The translations under genes were made by a program, and so were the position numbers. 64,000 nucleotides of DNA from Phoebastria nigripes (Eukaryota > Chordata > Aves > Procellariiformes > Diomedeidae), in assembly GCA_035582835.1 (NCBI GenBank), contig JAYKAV010000911.1, forward strand, positions 486,959-550,958, given 5' to 3'. Shown one piece after another: positions 48,808 through 61,600 of this stretch (the stretch's first letter is position 1; each line of letters begins with the position of its first letter). The notes under the pieces are model-generated. The model did not search any database and was not told the DNA's origin. It saw only the letters and a list, made by a program, of their open reading frames with translations.

Positions 48808-49670
48808 TTAGAAAGAAGGAAAAATCCACCGTGCACTAATTCTGTGTTTTGCACCACTGCTATCAATAGCTTCCCAGGCAAGTGGGCCACGAGGTTTAGT
48901 TAGAGTCATAGGTACAGTTCCAATTTGTGGTAAATTTACTATGACAGGTTGTCCTGGCTGTAATGCTATCAGATATTTTCTTTCATCAGAAGGTGGAGCA
49001 TCAAGTTCAGCTTTTGCAAAGAATGCTCTGCTCACAGGGCTCCCAGTGGGCCCATACCGAATATTCAATTGATGAAGTACTTTGGAAAGTCAAGTATCCC
49101 ACCGGGCCTCGTGTGGCTTAAGGCTCTCTTTCAATAAGCCATTAGCTCTTTATACCAGCCCATTTGATTGAGGATAATATGGGGTGTGGAATACCCATTG
49201 AATTTCTTCTTGTTTTGCTGATTCTTGCACTTCCTTACAGGAGAAGTGCAAGCCATTATCACTTTGGATGACATCAGGAGTAGGTAGACTTGAGAACTAA
49301 AATGATAGCCCTCGTACTGTATTTCGTCCATTGGCCTTTTGGCACTTAGTTGCCATAAGCAAGCTGGAAACTACTTCCATTCCTGTGAGGATATATTGAT
49401 ATCCTGCAGAGGGTTTGATTGGTCCGATATAATCAATTTGCCATGTAGACCACAAAGTTCTTCNTTGATTGATATGTAGGGGTGGTGCTTTAGCAGGGTG
49501 ATTTGTTTGTAATTTTAATCTACATTGAGGACATTCTGTGAGAATAACTTCACAAGTTTTCCTGTTTAGGGGCTAACCCTTGCTCTGCATGCAAAGTAAA
49601 GTGCTTCTTTACCTGTGTGACCTAATTTTTGATGTAGCCATTCTCCCAGCCAATATCACTTGGGATTTAA
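48808..49670 (-). pseudogene. Retroviral integrase (3' end of pol) pseudogene
   Basis: Integrase inserts viral DNA into the host genome. All three domains are visible on the minus strand. The zinc domain has H-X4-H (49632-49634 and 49617-49619) and C-X2-C (49531 and 49522), with one frame change between them. The catalytic core has Asp in 'WQIDYIGP' (49432-49434) and in 'SDNG' (49258-49260). Exactly 35 codons after the second Asp, where DD35E enzymes have Glu, there is TAA (49150-49152). The C-terminal SH3-like domain is open at 48808-49068. No RNase H or RT was found upstream of 49670, so the ERV is 5'-truncated or rearranged there. The gene order integrase then env is normal for a retrovirus. 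Confidence 0.88.
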
Positions 49671-51156
49671 GGAATTCCCTATTTTTATTTTCTTAATATC
49701 AAGTCAAGTGCATCCATCGCAGCCTCAAGCTTTGCATACTTTACTGCTGATGTGCTGTGTTTATATTGTTGTCTATGTTTTGCTGTTTCCATATCAGAAG
49801 CCTTTTACCTTCTTTCAACAAGATAAATTGCTATGGAAGCAACAGAGTTACTGAGATGGGTGCAATGCACAGATTCTCATGAGAACAGTAGAAAATTAAT
49901 TTCTAACACATAGTCTGAATCACAGAAGAGTTTGTGGGAGGGTTACAGTCAGAAGGAAACATGTATGTACTATAGAGAAGTGTTTTCTGTTTTTTTGCCA
50001 AGCATAAAAGACATACATATGAAAATATTTCATTATTACTTCGTAGCAGCTTTCTCTGTCTCTTCAGATTGCAGTATTTTTCTGACTATAGAAGCTCGAA
50101 TGCTCTAAAGACATAAAAGAGTAGATTCAGCTGGTTAGCATTTATTGTGAGGAAAGATGTGTGCTCCCTAGATCCTGTGGGGTTTGTATCCTGTAGTCCA
50201 GACATTCCGTATGTTTGCTTATTTTCTTCCCCATGGTATGTATATGTTTTCGCTTCTTCTCGCAGAGGTCCTGTCTCAAACAAATAAACACAATGCTATT
50301 ATGTCCGAAGAAGAAAATAAAGCCTTCTGAAAACATGTCAGACAAGTATAGGGCACCCACACAACGCAGTATGAATCTCTTAATAAACACACGCAGACGC
50401 TCCCAAAACTTACTGCAGCCTGCTGATACAGGTTGTCTCTGGGTCCCCTGGGAATGCTTTCACACTGTTGGAACATTGCTTTCTTTGCTCTGATTGGCTT
50501 ATCCCATAAGGAGTTGCTCCTTGTTTCAGTGCTGTGTCTTTAAAAAAATGCCCTGAGAAGATTAAATATTCTTAAATACCCTTCTGGAGTCAGGGGGGTT
50601 GCTCTTGTGTGGTGACTTTTGTTTGTCTGAAATGAGCGCAAAAGAGCTGTAAGAACAGTCAGATCAGAAGTGCTGCATTTTACTCCTGCTTTGCTTGCCA
50701 CATATACTGATCCACAAGACCCTGGTTATGTAAAATATCCCCAGATCTCAGGATGAAATGTAATTAGAATTTTGTTTAAATACCACTTTCAAAATGTGTC
50801 GGTGTTTATGACATCTGAACACTTGTGGGAAAAAAGACTTCAGCACAGCCAAGGCACTTCTGAAAGCTGTGCCACATTATTAAGAAGGGATAGTGATTCA
50901 TGGGTAGTAAGGAAAGAGGTGAGACCTTCCATTCTNTCACTGCCTCTGTGCAAATTGTTTTACCTTACTTCTTCCTTCTGGTCAAACAAAGGCTATCATA
51001 CTGGAGTCTATTGCAGTACTAATACATTGGCACAAGACTTATATGCTTTGTTGGGAGACAAAGTCATAGAGACACAAGTTATAAAGATTTATTTTTAGTT
51101 GATGTTAAATTACAACAGACTTACTACTGTGCTGCAGAGTACTGTTTAAAAGTTTT
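49671..51156. other. DNA between two ERV-related loci, no gene recognised
   Basis: No pol sequence upstream of the integrase was recognised, although about 1.5 kb more of pol would be expected. Frames at 50142-50493 on both strands overlap each other and show no domain. AATAAA-type motifs occur near 50282 and 50315. Confidence 0.45.
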
Positions 51157-51183
51157 TCTGCTGTTGTGGTTTAACCTGGCAGG

Positions 51184-51586
51184 GTTTCTGGAGTGACAGG
51201 AGGATCCCAAGAACTGACTGTATTGGAGGCCGAAGTGAGCCTAACNGGGAANGAGTGGCAAAAGCACNCNATTGTGACTGGCCCAGAGGCTCCATGCATC
51301 CTTGGCATAGACTACCTCAGGAGAGGGTATTTCAAGGACCCAAAAGGGTACTGGTGGGCTTTTGGTGTATCTGCCTTGGAGACGGAGGAAATTAAACAGC
51401 TGTCTACCTTGCCCGGTCTCTCAAAGGACCCTTCTGTTGTGGGGTTGCTGAAGGTTGAAGAACAACAGGTGCCGATTGCTACTACAATGGTGCACTGGCG
51501 GCAATATCGCACCAACTGAGACTCCCTGATTCCCATCCATAAGCTGATTTGTCAACTGGAGAGCCAGGGAGTGATCAGCAAGACTC
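51184..51586 (+). pseudogene. ERV pol fragment: protease end and RT start
   Basis: The frame at 51193-51519 carries the C-terminal part of a retroviral aspartic protease (a 'CILGIDYLRRGYF' block) and passes into the N-terminal RT region (VPIATTMVHWRQYRT), then a TGA at 51517-51519. The same frame goes on as 'DSLIPIHKLICQLESQG' up to the gap. The protease active-site DSG block is not within the visible part. Several Ns at 51246-51270 sit within the protease. The product would process viral polyproteins and copy RNA, but the fragment is truncated at both ends. ERVL-like affinity is my impression only. Confidence 0.8.
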
Positions 51587-52202
51587 NNNNNNNNNNNNNN
51601 NNNNNNNNNNNNNNNNNNNNNNNNNNNNNNNNNNNNNNNNNNNNNNNNNNNNNNNNNNNNNNNNNNNNNNNNNNNNNNNNNNNNNNNNNNNNNNNNNNNN
51701 NNNNNNNNNNNNNNNNNNNNNNNNNNNNNNNNNNNNNNNNNNNNNNNNNNNNNNNNNNNNNNNNNNNNNNNNNNNNNNNNNNNNNNNNNNNNNNNNNNNN
51801 NNNNNNNNNNNNNNNNNNNNNNNNNNNNNNNNNNNNNNNNNNNNNNNNNNNNNNNNNNNNNNNNNNNNNNNNNNNNNNNNNNNNNNNNNNNNNNNNNNNN
51901 NNNNNNNNNNNNNNNNNNNNNNNNNNNNNNNNNNNNNNNNNNNNNNNNNNNNNNNNNNNNNNNNNNNNNNNNNNNNNNNNNNNNNNNNNNNNNNNNNNNN
52001 NNNNNNNNNNNNNNNNNNNNNNNNNNNNNNNNNNNNNNNNNNNNNNNNNNNNNNNNNNNNNNNNNNNNNNNNNNNNNNNNNNNNNNNNNNNNNNNNNNNN
52101 NNNNNNNNNNNNNNNNNNNNNNNNNNNNNNNNNNNNNNNNNNNNNNNNNNNNNNNNNNNNNNNNNNNNNNNNNNNNNNNNNNNNNNNNNNNNNNNNNNNN
52201 NN
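51587..52202. other. Assembly gap (616 Ns)
   Basis: An unbroken run of N. Its length may be an estimate. The long open frames that cross it are artefacts. It sits inside repetitive ERV/LTR sequence, the usual cause of such gaps. Confidence 0.99.
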
Positions 52203-52385
52203 CGGCTATGCTCCCTCCCAGCTTCTTGTGCACCTGGCAGAGCATGGGAAGCTGAAAAGTCCCTGACTAGTAGACTACTTAGCAACAACTAAAAACATCA
52301 GTGTGTTACCAACATTCTTGTCATACTAAATCCAAAACACAGCACTAGGAAGAAAATTAACTCTATCCCAGCCGAAACCAGGACA
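52203..52385 (-). mobile_element. LTR-B outer U3 fragment after the gap
   Basis: From CGGCTATGCTCCCTCCCAGC to the terminal CCAGGACA this matches the outer U3 of LTR-B. It shares the shorter CACAGCACTAGGAAGAAAAT form with 30980-31158 rather than the longer form at 30780. Confidence 0.9.
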
Positions 52386-52896
52386 TCTGCATACATAAGT
52401 TTTAGGATTGCAGGATAGAGATACCTGGTTCCTCCATATAAAAAGAGTTTATAATAATGGTCTGGATCTCTTTAAAGTGTAGTTATCAGTGTAATTGAAA
52501 AGAGGGAGCAAGATGTATACTGCTGACCTTTGAACCTGGTGCATAATTAGGTATTTGAACAAGACCTGAGAGAAGAAAGCAGTTACTCAGTAAGTCTTGA
52601 GAGATTACATTTTACTTGGTGAGTCTGGAAATGCTTCTGACCTCCTGGGTCCGGGTGTGCACCCATGCTGATGGCAACTGCATGTGAGGGTGACGTATGG
52701 GCATGTTGCTGCCTGTGCCAATCGATTTGCCAATTCAGGTGCTGTGGTGAGCAGGATCCTAGGATGAGAGCACACCAGTAACATTATCACTAGAAATAGA
52801 TAACAGCACAATTTCAGGGAATGGGAGCACTGCAGTAAACGACCTCTCTGCCAAGAAGTGTGAGGTAAAAAGTGAATTAGAAGAAAATGAAACACA

Positions 52897-52907
52897 CCCC
52901 CCCCCCC
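52897..52907. repeat. C homopolymer (11 bases)
   Basis: A C run preceded by ACACA and followed by TTCC. Likely length-unstable and error-prone in sequencing. Confidence 0.8.
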
Positions 52908-55216
52908 TTCCTGCTCATTTCTGTTCTAAATTAACTGCAATAGCTCAGTAATGTGACCTTAGGTGTCATTAAGGAAAATTCTGTGAAATTATCTTTGTTA
53001 TGTGCAGTGATGGATGAGGGAAATAACTGAACAGAAAAGAACAAACCCAACAATGTGTAATTGAATATATGTGGGATGGAATTGAATTAAGATAAACACA
53101 AATAATTATACATAAAAATATGGTAATGTCATAATATTAGCATAAATTGTTGTAAACTCAACAAGTCAAATCAACATAAATTTTTTTTTGCATGAATAAT
53201 CATCTTATGGAATTCATTGACACACGTTACAATTGAGATAAAAGAGTGGGCAGAGAAAAGAAACAATATAAGAGTTTTAGATTTAATATTAATTACTTTC
53301 CTTTACAAAGACCAATGATTAGTTCTGATTTTTAGTTTACCCAGTAATGCTATACCAATTAATAACTCTGAAAAAGCTTGTAGAGATTTTTTTTAGATTT
53401 AAAAGGAAAAACTTATTAGCAGTGAAAAAAAGGTTATCATTTAGCTTATTTTGAAATCGATGTTTAGAGAAGTAAAAGTGTGGAATGATGACACAACTCA
53501 GCCTGATAAATCCTGTGGTTTATGAATGACCTATAATGTGAGAAAATAGTACATTCAAGATATAGAAAGTGTTAAAATGACAAGTTGTTTCAACATTTTT
53601 TTGGTCACAAACCTGTTATTTCCACAGTTTCTAGGTTGGTTGCTTGTCTCAAGCTGAATAATCTTTATAGATGATGTTTCTTTTGGAATGCTCTTTACTG
53701 CCTCTAACTAGAAGAATTACAAATGAACATGAACATCTTCAAGACCACCTGCGTTAATTCATGTTAAATTTGTGTAAACTAAAGATATCCAAATCTGGTC
53801 ATCAACAGAAAAGTTTTGAAACTACTCTCATTCTAATTTTTAAATGGATTTGCTACAAATATGGTCAGAACCCTCCTCAGAATTTCTTGTAAATATCTGT
53901 TCAACCAAATTTGTCCAGTAGGAATGATCACAACCTAATATTGAAATCCTTTCAGACAAATAATTCAAGTTTTAGGTTTTAAATGACCTTTCAGTTCTTA
54001 GGTAACCTTTGGAAACTGATGCCTCCTCAAGGGGCCTGTCCTCTTCTTAAGAGGCAGCTACAGTCAAGATACACTGAAGTATCTGAGATGCTTTGGCAAA
54101 GAAATCCCATTCAGGAAACAGAAACGATATATCGCAACATACACAACCAACTGCAGCTTAAGGAGGAACTGGAAGGAGTGTGGTGGCTGCCTTCATAGAG
54201 CAAGGCAGACTAAAGCCTGTAAAGCAACTATTAGGATCATCTACTACTGTAATACAACTTTCTATGCCGCTTCTCTCCTGAATGAGATATGTTACAGCTG
54301 CCAATGCTTTCAAATACAGTGCAACTAATAGAGAGTCATTTGGGATATGGAAACCCAAAAAAGTCTGTAATTCTTCTTACTGTTTTCTAACTTTCGGTAA
54401 AAACTCTTAGAACTGACATTTTTTGTGAACTTTGCTATCTGTGTTTAATATGTATTCATTTGGACTTTTATTTACAGAGCTTAGGTTAATTTATGAAAAC
54501 ATTGTGCAGGTCTATGTTTCGAGAATTTAGTGAGTTAGAAGCAATTAAAGTCAGTTGCCAGCACTTTTGAGGACTAAGTTGCATATATGCACATGGACTT
54601 TAACTTCTGATGTTACTTTTCAGACAAGAGCAGTTTTGTATGTGTATTCCACTCACTTTGGCTGTGTAACTAAAAGCCAAATGGAAGTAGCAGTTTAGTT
54701 TTTATTTGCTTTTCCCTTTGGACGCTTTGATTATATTGCATTTTCGTTGTTTTCAAATACAAAACTTGACAACTCCACACACCTACTAACAATAATATGC
54801 AACCGTACCTCTTTGTTCTCTGCCTACCATAGACTGCTTCTCTATCCTGGTGAGAGAAGTTTTATAAAAAGTGCAGAGAAATTGATTCCTTGATTGCAAC
54901 AAACTTTTGAATCCAACAGGATTTCTAATGCTCAGGGACTTGAACACCAAAACAAAAATGAAAGTAGCATGCATTGATTCCAGTGACAATCTCCAAGCAG
55001 TCTGCTACTTGTTGCAGGGTAAAACTTCAGAGCTCTTAACCTTAGCCCCCTCTTCATCAGTTGTCCATCCATGCCTTATGACCCTCCAGTAAGACATTAT
55101 AGTCATAGACTCTGAATAGCACACCATCTTACAACCCCTAACTCTAGATATTGTAGTGTGATACAATTATTTGGTATCTATTAAAGACTTCAGAAGTCCT
55201 CATACATGTATTCAAG

Positions 55217-55268
55217 AAATATTAAATAGAAATATTAAATATATTAAATATATTAAATATAAATAAAT
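55217..55268. repeat. ATATTAAAT tandem tract
   Basis: Five near-identical AT-rich units (AATATTAAAT, ATATTAAAT). Low-complexity slippage repeat. Confidence 0.85.
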
Positions 55269-58149
55269 AGATGGAAAAGATTCTGAAGAAAGAACATCTG
55301 AAAAAATGTCAAGTCTGGACACGCACTCCTCCTGAAGTGTCAGTTACACAAAGCTCATTGCTAGGCTATGGGACACATTGTAACATAGATCTATTCATTT
55401 TTAGAAGGGTGGAGATAGCAAACTTTAGCTTTATTAAAAACAAATTGCGAAGACAAATAAAACAGAATGAATTTTAGAGGCTGCAGAAGAAGCTGATGTA
55501 AGGAAAGTCCTTAGCTCTGATTATTGAAGGTGATGTTTTTTCCAGCTATACTCTTCTTGTTCTCAAAAAGAATAGCTTTTCTTTCTTCACTGTTTCTCAG
55601 ATATAAGAGTTTTTCCATATCTACCTTTTTGCATAATTAATCTCAGGTACAGATTCAGCAATCAGGCTGGTAAAAGTATCACGTGGAAGTTTTTCAAGGA
55701 CATCTTTATCCACAGGGAGAGGAATTCACCCTCCATACCCCCAATGCTTTTTGAATTGCTAGCTGGTAAGTGTACAGATCTTCATCTGATCCCGCTTAGT
55801 CTTCCTTGGTTCCCATGTGGAACAACTAGCATTGTGCTAAATGCCGTCCAGCAGCAGCAGGTGTATCCAAACTATTCTACCTGGGGCATGTACTGCCCAG
55901 GAGTCCAGTGAGAGCAAGGCATGGTGCAGCCCAGCTTTCCATGCCTCTCACCTGTGCGGGGCTACCACTCGATAGCAAGATAAAATGGCTAGTGGTTCTA
56001 CAGTGTTTGAAAAAGTCAGACAAAATATCTGGCTGACAAGTACATTCATCCGATCAATATTTCCTCTCTGAACCAGTAAAAGGATGGGCTATTTTCCATT
56101 GGCACATATCATGATGTGTGGCAGGGTCTAAAAGAAGTATGACACCGACTTCTGAGTGCAATGGTCAAACACACTCTTGGCATTCCTAGCTTTGCCAGTG
56201 AAATCATGGACAAGAGCATTTAAGCACAAATACTGAAAAATTAATGATGCATGGGATTTTATTTGTTTGGGGAGAGTATTCTGAGCTCTGTTGCTTTTTA
56301 AATTTCAGGTATTTCTTTCCTATAAATCCTCTTTTTCTTCTGACTCCTCCATCCTCCTTGTGATCTGTAACAACTCCTATTATTATGCCTCCGTCTTTCT
56401 GCACCAGGACCCTTCAAACNTTTCATCAGCAGGCCCAGCAAGAAGACCTGTGATTTGTCTGAATGCTAAGCTACGTAGAAGTAGAAATTATTCCTACTCT
56501 GGTGCCTCTTTATGAGCTGTCATGGTGAGAGAACTGTCATGAAAAATTTGAGCTGAATGCTTGATTCAAAGCCTGGAGAAGAGGACAAAGACCTTTTTGC
56601 TTGAAACCTGCCTCTGTGCTTTAAAGATGTATATGCGACTGCGAGATGGAAAGATGGGCTGTAGCAGCTGTAAGACGCTCCACGTGAAATCTAATACGGA
56701 AATATTAAAAGGAACAAGGGAAGAGAAATGAAGAAAGGTTACAAGGCCTGACTGGATAAATTAGAAGGAAAGTCTGAGATGTGAGCTGAACATTGTGGGG
56801 AGGAGGATTGGTTGCTCTTTGGTGAAGGAACAGGCCAAATTAATTGTAGTAGAGGAAAGGAAAGATGAAGGCAAAGCTGAGATGGATATTAGGGTCATAA
56901 GTGCAATGAAGAACAGAAGCTCTCAGAAAGGAGAGGAGCCAGTGGAAAAAGAGGAAAGCTTTTTCACCATTTAATCAGAGCCCCTNTGGCTTGACCATAC
57001 TGTGCATATCATGTGCAAGTCCTCAGGACCCACGTAGTAGAACATGACTTGCTGGTGGTCTCTGGTCAGTAGTTGAGAAACCTGCTAGTGCCTCCTTGCA
57101 TGTAAAGTGTGAGGGAAACCTCCCAGTGTCTTTAACTATTTAATCTGCAGTCTGTTGGCTAGTCTAAATATTAGATGGTCTTTTTCACCTGTGCCAGTCA
57201 TAAACCTTTCTGAATTTGCTGCCTGTGTAGTTTTGCATAACTGTGACTCCATCCTTGGCAGAAACGCAGGTTCTGCTGGGAATATCCCACTTACGTTTTT
57301 ATGAAATCTGTCAGCAGTATAAAAATGCATGGCATATTCTGTAGATTGAAGGAAACTCTCTTTTTTTTAATGAATGAAAGGGTTATTAGATCTCTGCAGA
57401 AAACAGAAATAGAAAATACCTAAGAGTTCTTCATTAAGTAGGCACCCTTAGGAGTATCTGTGACATATTTTGGTTCCACTAGTTTGCTGATACACTGCTT
57501 ATCATGTTTATTTACCCTGCAAACTGATCGAGATAATGGCAATTATGCCATCCACTTGGCTGTTTCCTGTGAACCAAAACATACTGCCAGTTTTCTTTCA
57601 GCTTTTTCTCTAATGGAATGGAAACAAGGCAAGGTGAAACACCTTAGACAAACACTCTCTCTGTGTTGACTCTTCATTTTCAAGTGGATTCTTACCCCAG
57701 ACATAGATGCGTTTTTCTATTTTAATTATTTAGAAGAACAAAATCTTAAATGAAAGTTTGCATTTTCCTTCTTAAGCCTTGTGCTCTTTTTAAGCAAGTG
57801 GATATGTTTTGACAAATACTGTTCCTTCTCTAGCTTATGTTATTTCCCTCTTCAGGTCTTTACTCCCCAGTCACTTGGAACTTTGTCGTGCTCCCCAGCT
57901 AGAGTGGAACTCCTAAATTACCAACTAATTTAGTTGTGAATGCATATTTTATACATTCTGTTAACGACCGTGAAAAACAAAAGAAACACCCAACCTTGTT
58001 GTACTACTTTATTTTGTGGAAAAAAAAGCATTCAGAAGACTGCAAATGTTGTGGCCTCCTCTGTAGTTGTCAGACACTTTTATAGCCTGCCCTAAATTGC
58101 CATTTATTTAGCAAGCACACCTATAAGGTGTCGAGTAACTAAGGATTCA

Positions 58150-58660
58150 AAACCAGACATACTTAGTGATAATAGTTCCATCTAGCCCAGTATCCTATGT
58201 CTGGCAATGGTCACTAGCAGATATTTTTGTGAAAAATATAAGAACAAGACAAAGACATGGTTGATTGACTTGGTTGGCTCTTTGTGTTTAATGTATCTAG
58301 ATGTATTTTTTTCTTCCATTTGTTTTTGAATCCTTAAAAATTTTGGTATCTCCATTCTATGACAGTAAGTTCCACAAATTAATTACATTTCATGTGATAA
58401 AGTGTTTCCTTGACTCAGTTTTAGGCTGCCTCTTGCTGATGTCACAGAAGGCCCACAGGCTTTAAACCACAGGAAAAACAAAGAATTACAGTTTTAAGTA
58501 ACATTGTTTTCAGTTTTATTCGTGAATCTATATATTGAGATCACATCTCCTCTCAAATGTCTCTTTTCCCAATTGATTTAAACTTCCTTTCTGCCAGGTC
58601 ATTCTTCTTGCTTGTATCTTTTCCAGCTCCTCTATAGTCAGCCAGTCTGTCTGTCCATCT
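58150..58660 (-). mobile_element. Ancient CR1-type LINE, 3' UTR, minus strand
   Basis: The phrase TTCCATCTAGCCCAGTATCC (58178-58197) is characteristic of the 3' region of old sauropsid CR1 families, and later blocks (the AAGTTCCACAAATTAATTAC area near 58366 and the GAGATCACATCTCC area near 58537) follow in the expected order. It parallels the start of the element at 27035. No RT part remains. The copy is heavily diverged, so boundaries are approximate. Confidence 0.78.
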
Positions 58661-61600
58661 GTCTGCCCGCCTTTTAACATGGTAGTGTCTCTGGTCTTTG
58701 CACTGTCTGGTATGATTGTTGTCAGTACGTCAGACCTCCTCTGACAACACAACTAACCACAAGCCCCCATGATCTTCCACTTGCTTGCTTTTCACTGTTT
58801 CTCAGTGCCGTAGTTCTGTTACTGGAATTGACCATACTAAGTGGGCTTTGTTCCCCCTTCATCCATTAAAATGCAGTTTGCATCCACACACCCAAGTGTT
58901 CAATAGATTAATGGTGAAGCTAAGTAAAGGAGTGTTATTTTATACCCATGATAATGAATTTATATAAATTTTTACTCTATTCCATGTGCATCATTGTTAA
59001 TTTCTTAAAGAAAACATGATTTTAAGTTCCACATTTTCATTTTCGGACCTCATTTCCAATGGATATATGCATATATTTTTTTTTAAAAAAAGTATATGGA
59101 AATTTACTGTTAGGATAAAGAAAGGAGTTTTATACATATATATGCAAGTACATAAAATCTGTGGGATTGTAGTTTTTGACTTTGTATAACAACCAAATTC
59201 AGTCAAAATCAGTTGTATTGAATAGTGCTTTTTAAAAAATTCTAATTCTTTGCAGAAGTTAACTTTTCAGTTCCAGTTCTGCCAAAACTGTCACTTTCAT
59301 TCTAGTTCCTATTAAGAAAATATATAGCTTTCTGCTCTCGTTCTAGTTCTCATTCACCAAAATAAAGTTCCAAAGTGACTCTGCTTTTGAGGGATTAAGC
59401 AATGACTGAGTGTCTGTCATTCCTGCCTCTGATGTTCGAGATCTAATGTGCATGCGTGTGCTGGCTTTCCTGCTTAGAAATGACCCCTCCCCATAGGAGA
59501 AGCGTCAGCGAGGCAGCCATCAGTTCTGTTCCACAGCAGCCAGAACTGGCAAAACTCCTGCAATGTTAGAAGCATGTCACAAGGATAAATACATAGGAGG
59601 ACAGAAAACAAAGAAAAGGTGGAAGTGCACAGTAGAGACAGGAAGAAGATTTTCAAAAGTAGGATTTTTCTCAACCCCTTCACCAGTAAGTAAAAATACT
59701 AGGTTGAACACAGGCCAACACATAGATATTGACATGGATTCTGTATGGTTTCCTCAAGATACATAGGTTTTGCNGCACACTACTTTCTTGGATGGAAATT
59801 TCAGTAACCTTTTATTCCACTTCTTGAATTTTATCCCGTCTCTAGCTGTGAAATTAACTACACCTATTCCACGACACATTTTAGGCTCAGCCAGAATGAT
59901 ATCCAGAAGGCTGCTTTAAGGGAAACTTTCTTCACTTTACATTCAGAGCAAGCTTTTCTGTCTTTTTATTGCACTGTGTTCTGATACACGTTGCATTTGC
60001 CAAAGCATCACCTTCTGCTGCACAGGGAAGGGGCAAGCAAAATACTTAAAACACTAGAGCGGATCTGTAATTACGCCACAGTCCCTTTATGTAATGCTGA
60101 TAGTAGAAATGTCCTGTATTTTAAATAAAAATGAGGTCTGTATTTTGTCATATTCCTGTGGCTGCTCACAAAGCCAATACAGCCCTTGAGATTTCTCCTC
60201 CCAGCCCCCAGTCTCCTAAGAACATATGTCTCCATGTTTTCTGATGCTAGTGCATTGCACACTCTTAAAAAATGGACGTAGGAACAACATGCTGGGTCTT
60301 CAAATGTCAGGATGAAGATAATGAATCTCAGTACATTTTCACACGATGGAACTGAGCATTACCAGTTTCTTTCTGGCTCTGAAGTTTTGACTTCCCCCCC
60401 CTACCCGCTCAGTCAAAAAATAAATTTAAAAAATGAAGTTTCCTTTCCAATGCCTGCAGTGCTTTCTGAAGCAAACTAAAATAAGTGCAAATGCATAATG
60501 AAGTCATGCACAGTTTCATGTGTTGAAGATAATATTAGTAAAACATATTTCATGTATCTTTTTTCCTTCAAATGTCTTTTGCAATAGGACCTTGTGAGCC
60601 CTAAGGCTTCAGGTTTCATGTTGAATACTGCATTTATCCTTTCCCAGAGTGGTGACTATTTTAAGAAAGTGTTTTAAATTATCTATTTTTTATTCTACTT
60701 TTCTCTACTGTTTATTTATTTGTATCTGTGTAAATTACACTATTACCCAAGCACCTTGCTCTACCATTGCCAATTCTCATCTAAAAATTTCCAAGTGTTT
60801 TGTGAACAGTCATCCATTAAAACCTGCAACATTCTTGCCAGGCAGGTAGGTTGTGTTAGATGTCATTATAATACCCATTTTTCAGCTGTAAATCTTTAAA
60901 ATCTTGACTCAGAAATTGTGCCAATAAAAATGCATGCATTTCCTTAAGAGTAACTGTGCTTGGTTTGAAAGGAGCTTATAAAGGGATACTGATGCATGTA
61001 ATGATTTGATTACTGTATACAAACACATAACCTCATAATCTCTGGATGTAAATTACATGCCCATATTTGAAAATGTGTAATTTCGAAAATGTGTAATTTA
61101 GTAGTTAACTCGAGATCAACTGAAAAGCCAAGAACATGATGTAGGAGACCTAACTTGCAGCCCTTTACTGCGCTATCACCTATAGATTATGTTGACTAAC
61201 CTGCAACAATTTTTCCTCCCTCCTACTTCCTCTATAATCAGAGTTTCCTGCAGTCCGGAAAGTTTGCCATGATGTGATCAGACTTTTCTCTGATTAAAAA
61301 AAATCTAAGAAACAAATTAGCAAAGTACAAATTTGATCTGAGTCCAGAGAATCAATCCAAGTATGTCCTGAAATATGCATTTTTGCTGAAAAGCATACAG
61401 CTTTTTTATACCACTAAAATTCTCTAATCTTGGCAAGATTTAGCACTGTTTCATTTCTTAGCTGATCTTCATAAGTTACTCTTCATCTGCTAAACATTGA
61501 ATCTTCCAAAACATGACAGTTTTGCCATGAAGAGACAGAAAGACAAATGGATAAGGGTCAAGAAAATCAGTTTCCTATTCAGCATCCATATACAGTTTGA

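Larger units (their letters stand above)
51162..52385 (-). mobile_element. Composite LTR-B insertion with inverted pol piece and gap
   Basis: The outer ends are those of a minus-strand LTR-B: TGTTGTGGTTTAACC at 51162 and GCCGAAACCAGGACA at 52371-52385. TCTGC flanks both ends (51157-51161 and 52386-52390), a perfect 5-bp target duplication, so they mark one insertion event. About 22 bp inside the left end the LTR sequence stops and a plus-strand protease/RT fragment begins, followed by 616 Ns and then the LTR-B outer U3. The pol piece runs opposite to the LTR direction. Either the assembly joined reads from different ERV copies, or the element is truly rearranged. Confidence 0.8.
52391..58145. 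other. Unique AT-rich DNA, no gene seen
   Basis: Nearly 6 kb without a supported gene. It holds an 11-C run at 52897-52907, an ATTAAAT-type tandem tract at 55217-55268, and short frames without domains. Region 53.0-53.6 kb is especially AT-rich. Confidence 0.55.

Noticed and set aside
51421..52292. Several frames of 230-270 codons on both strands
   Set aside because: They consist mostly of N codons from the assembly gap.
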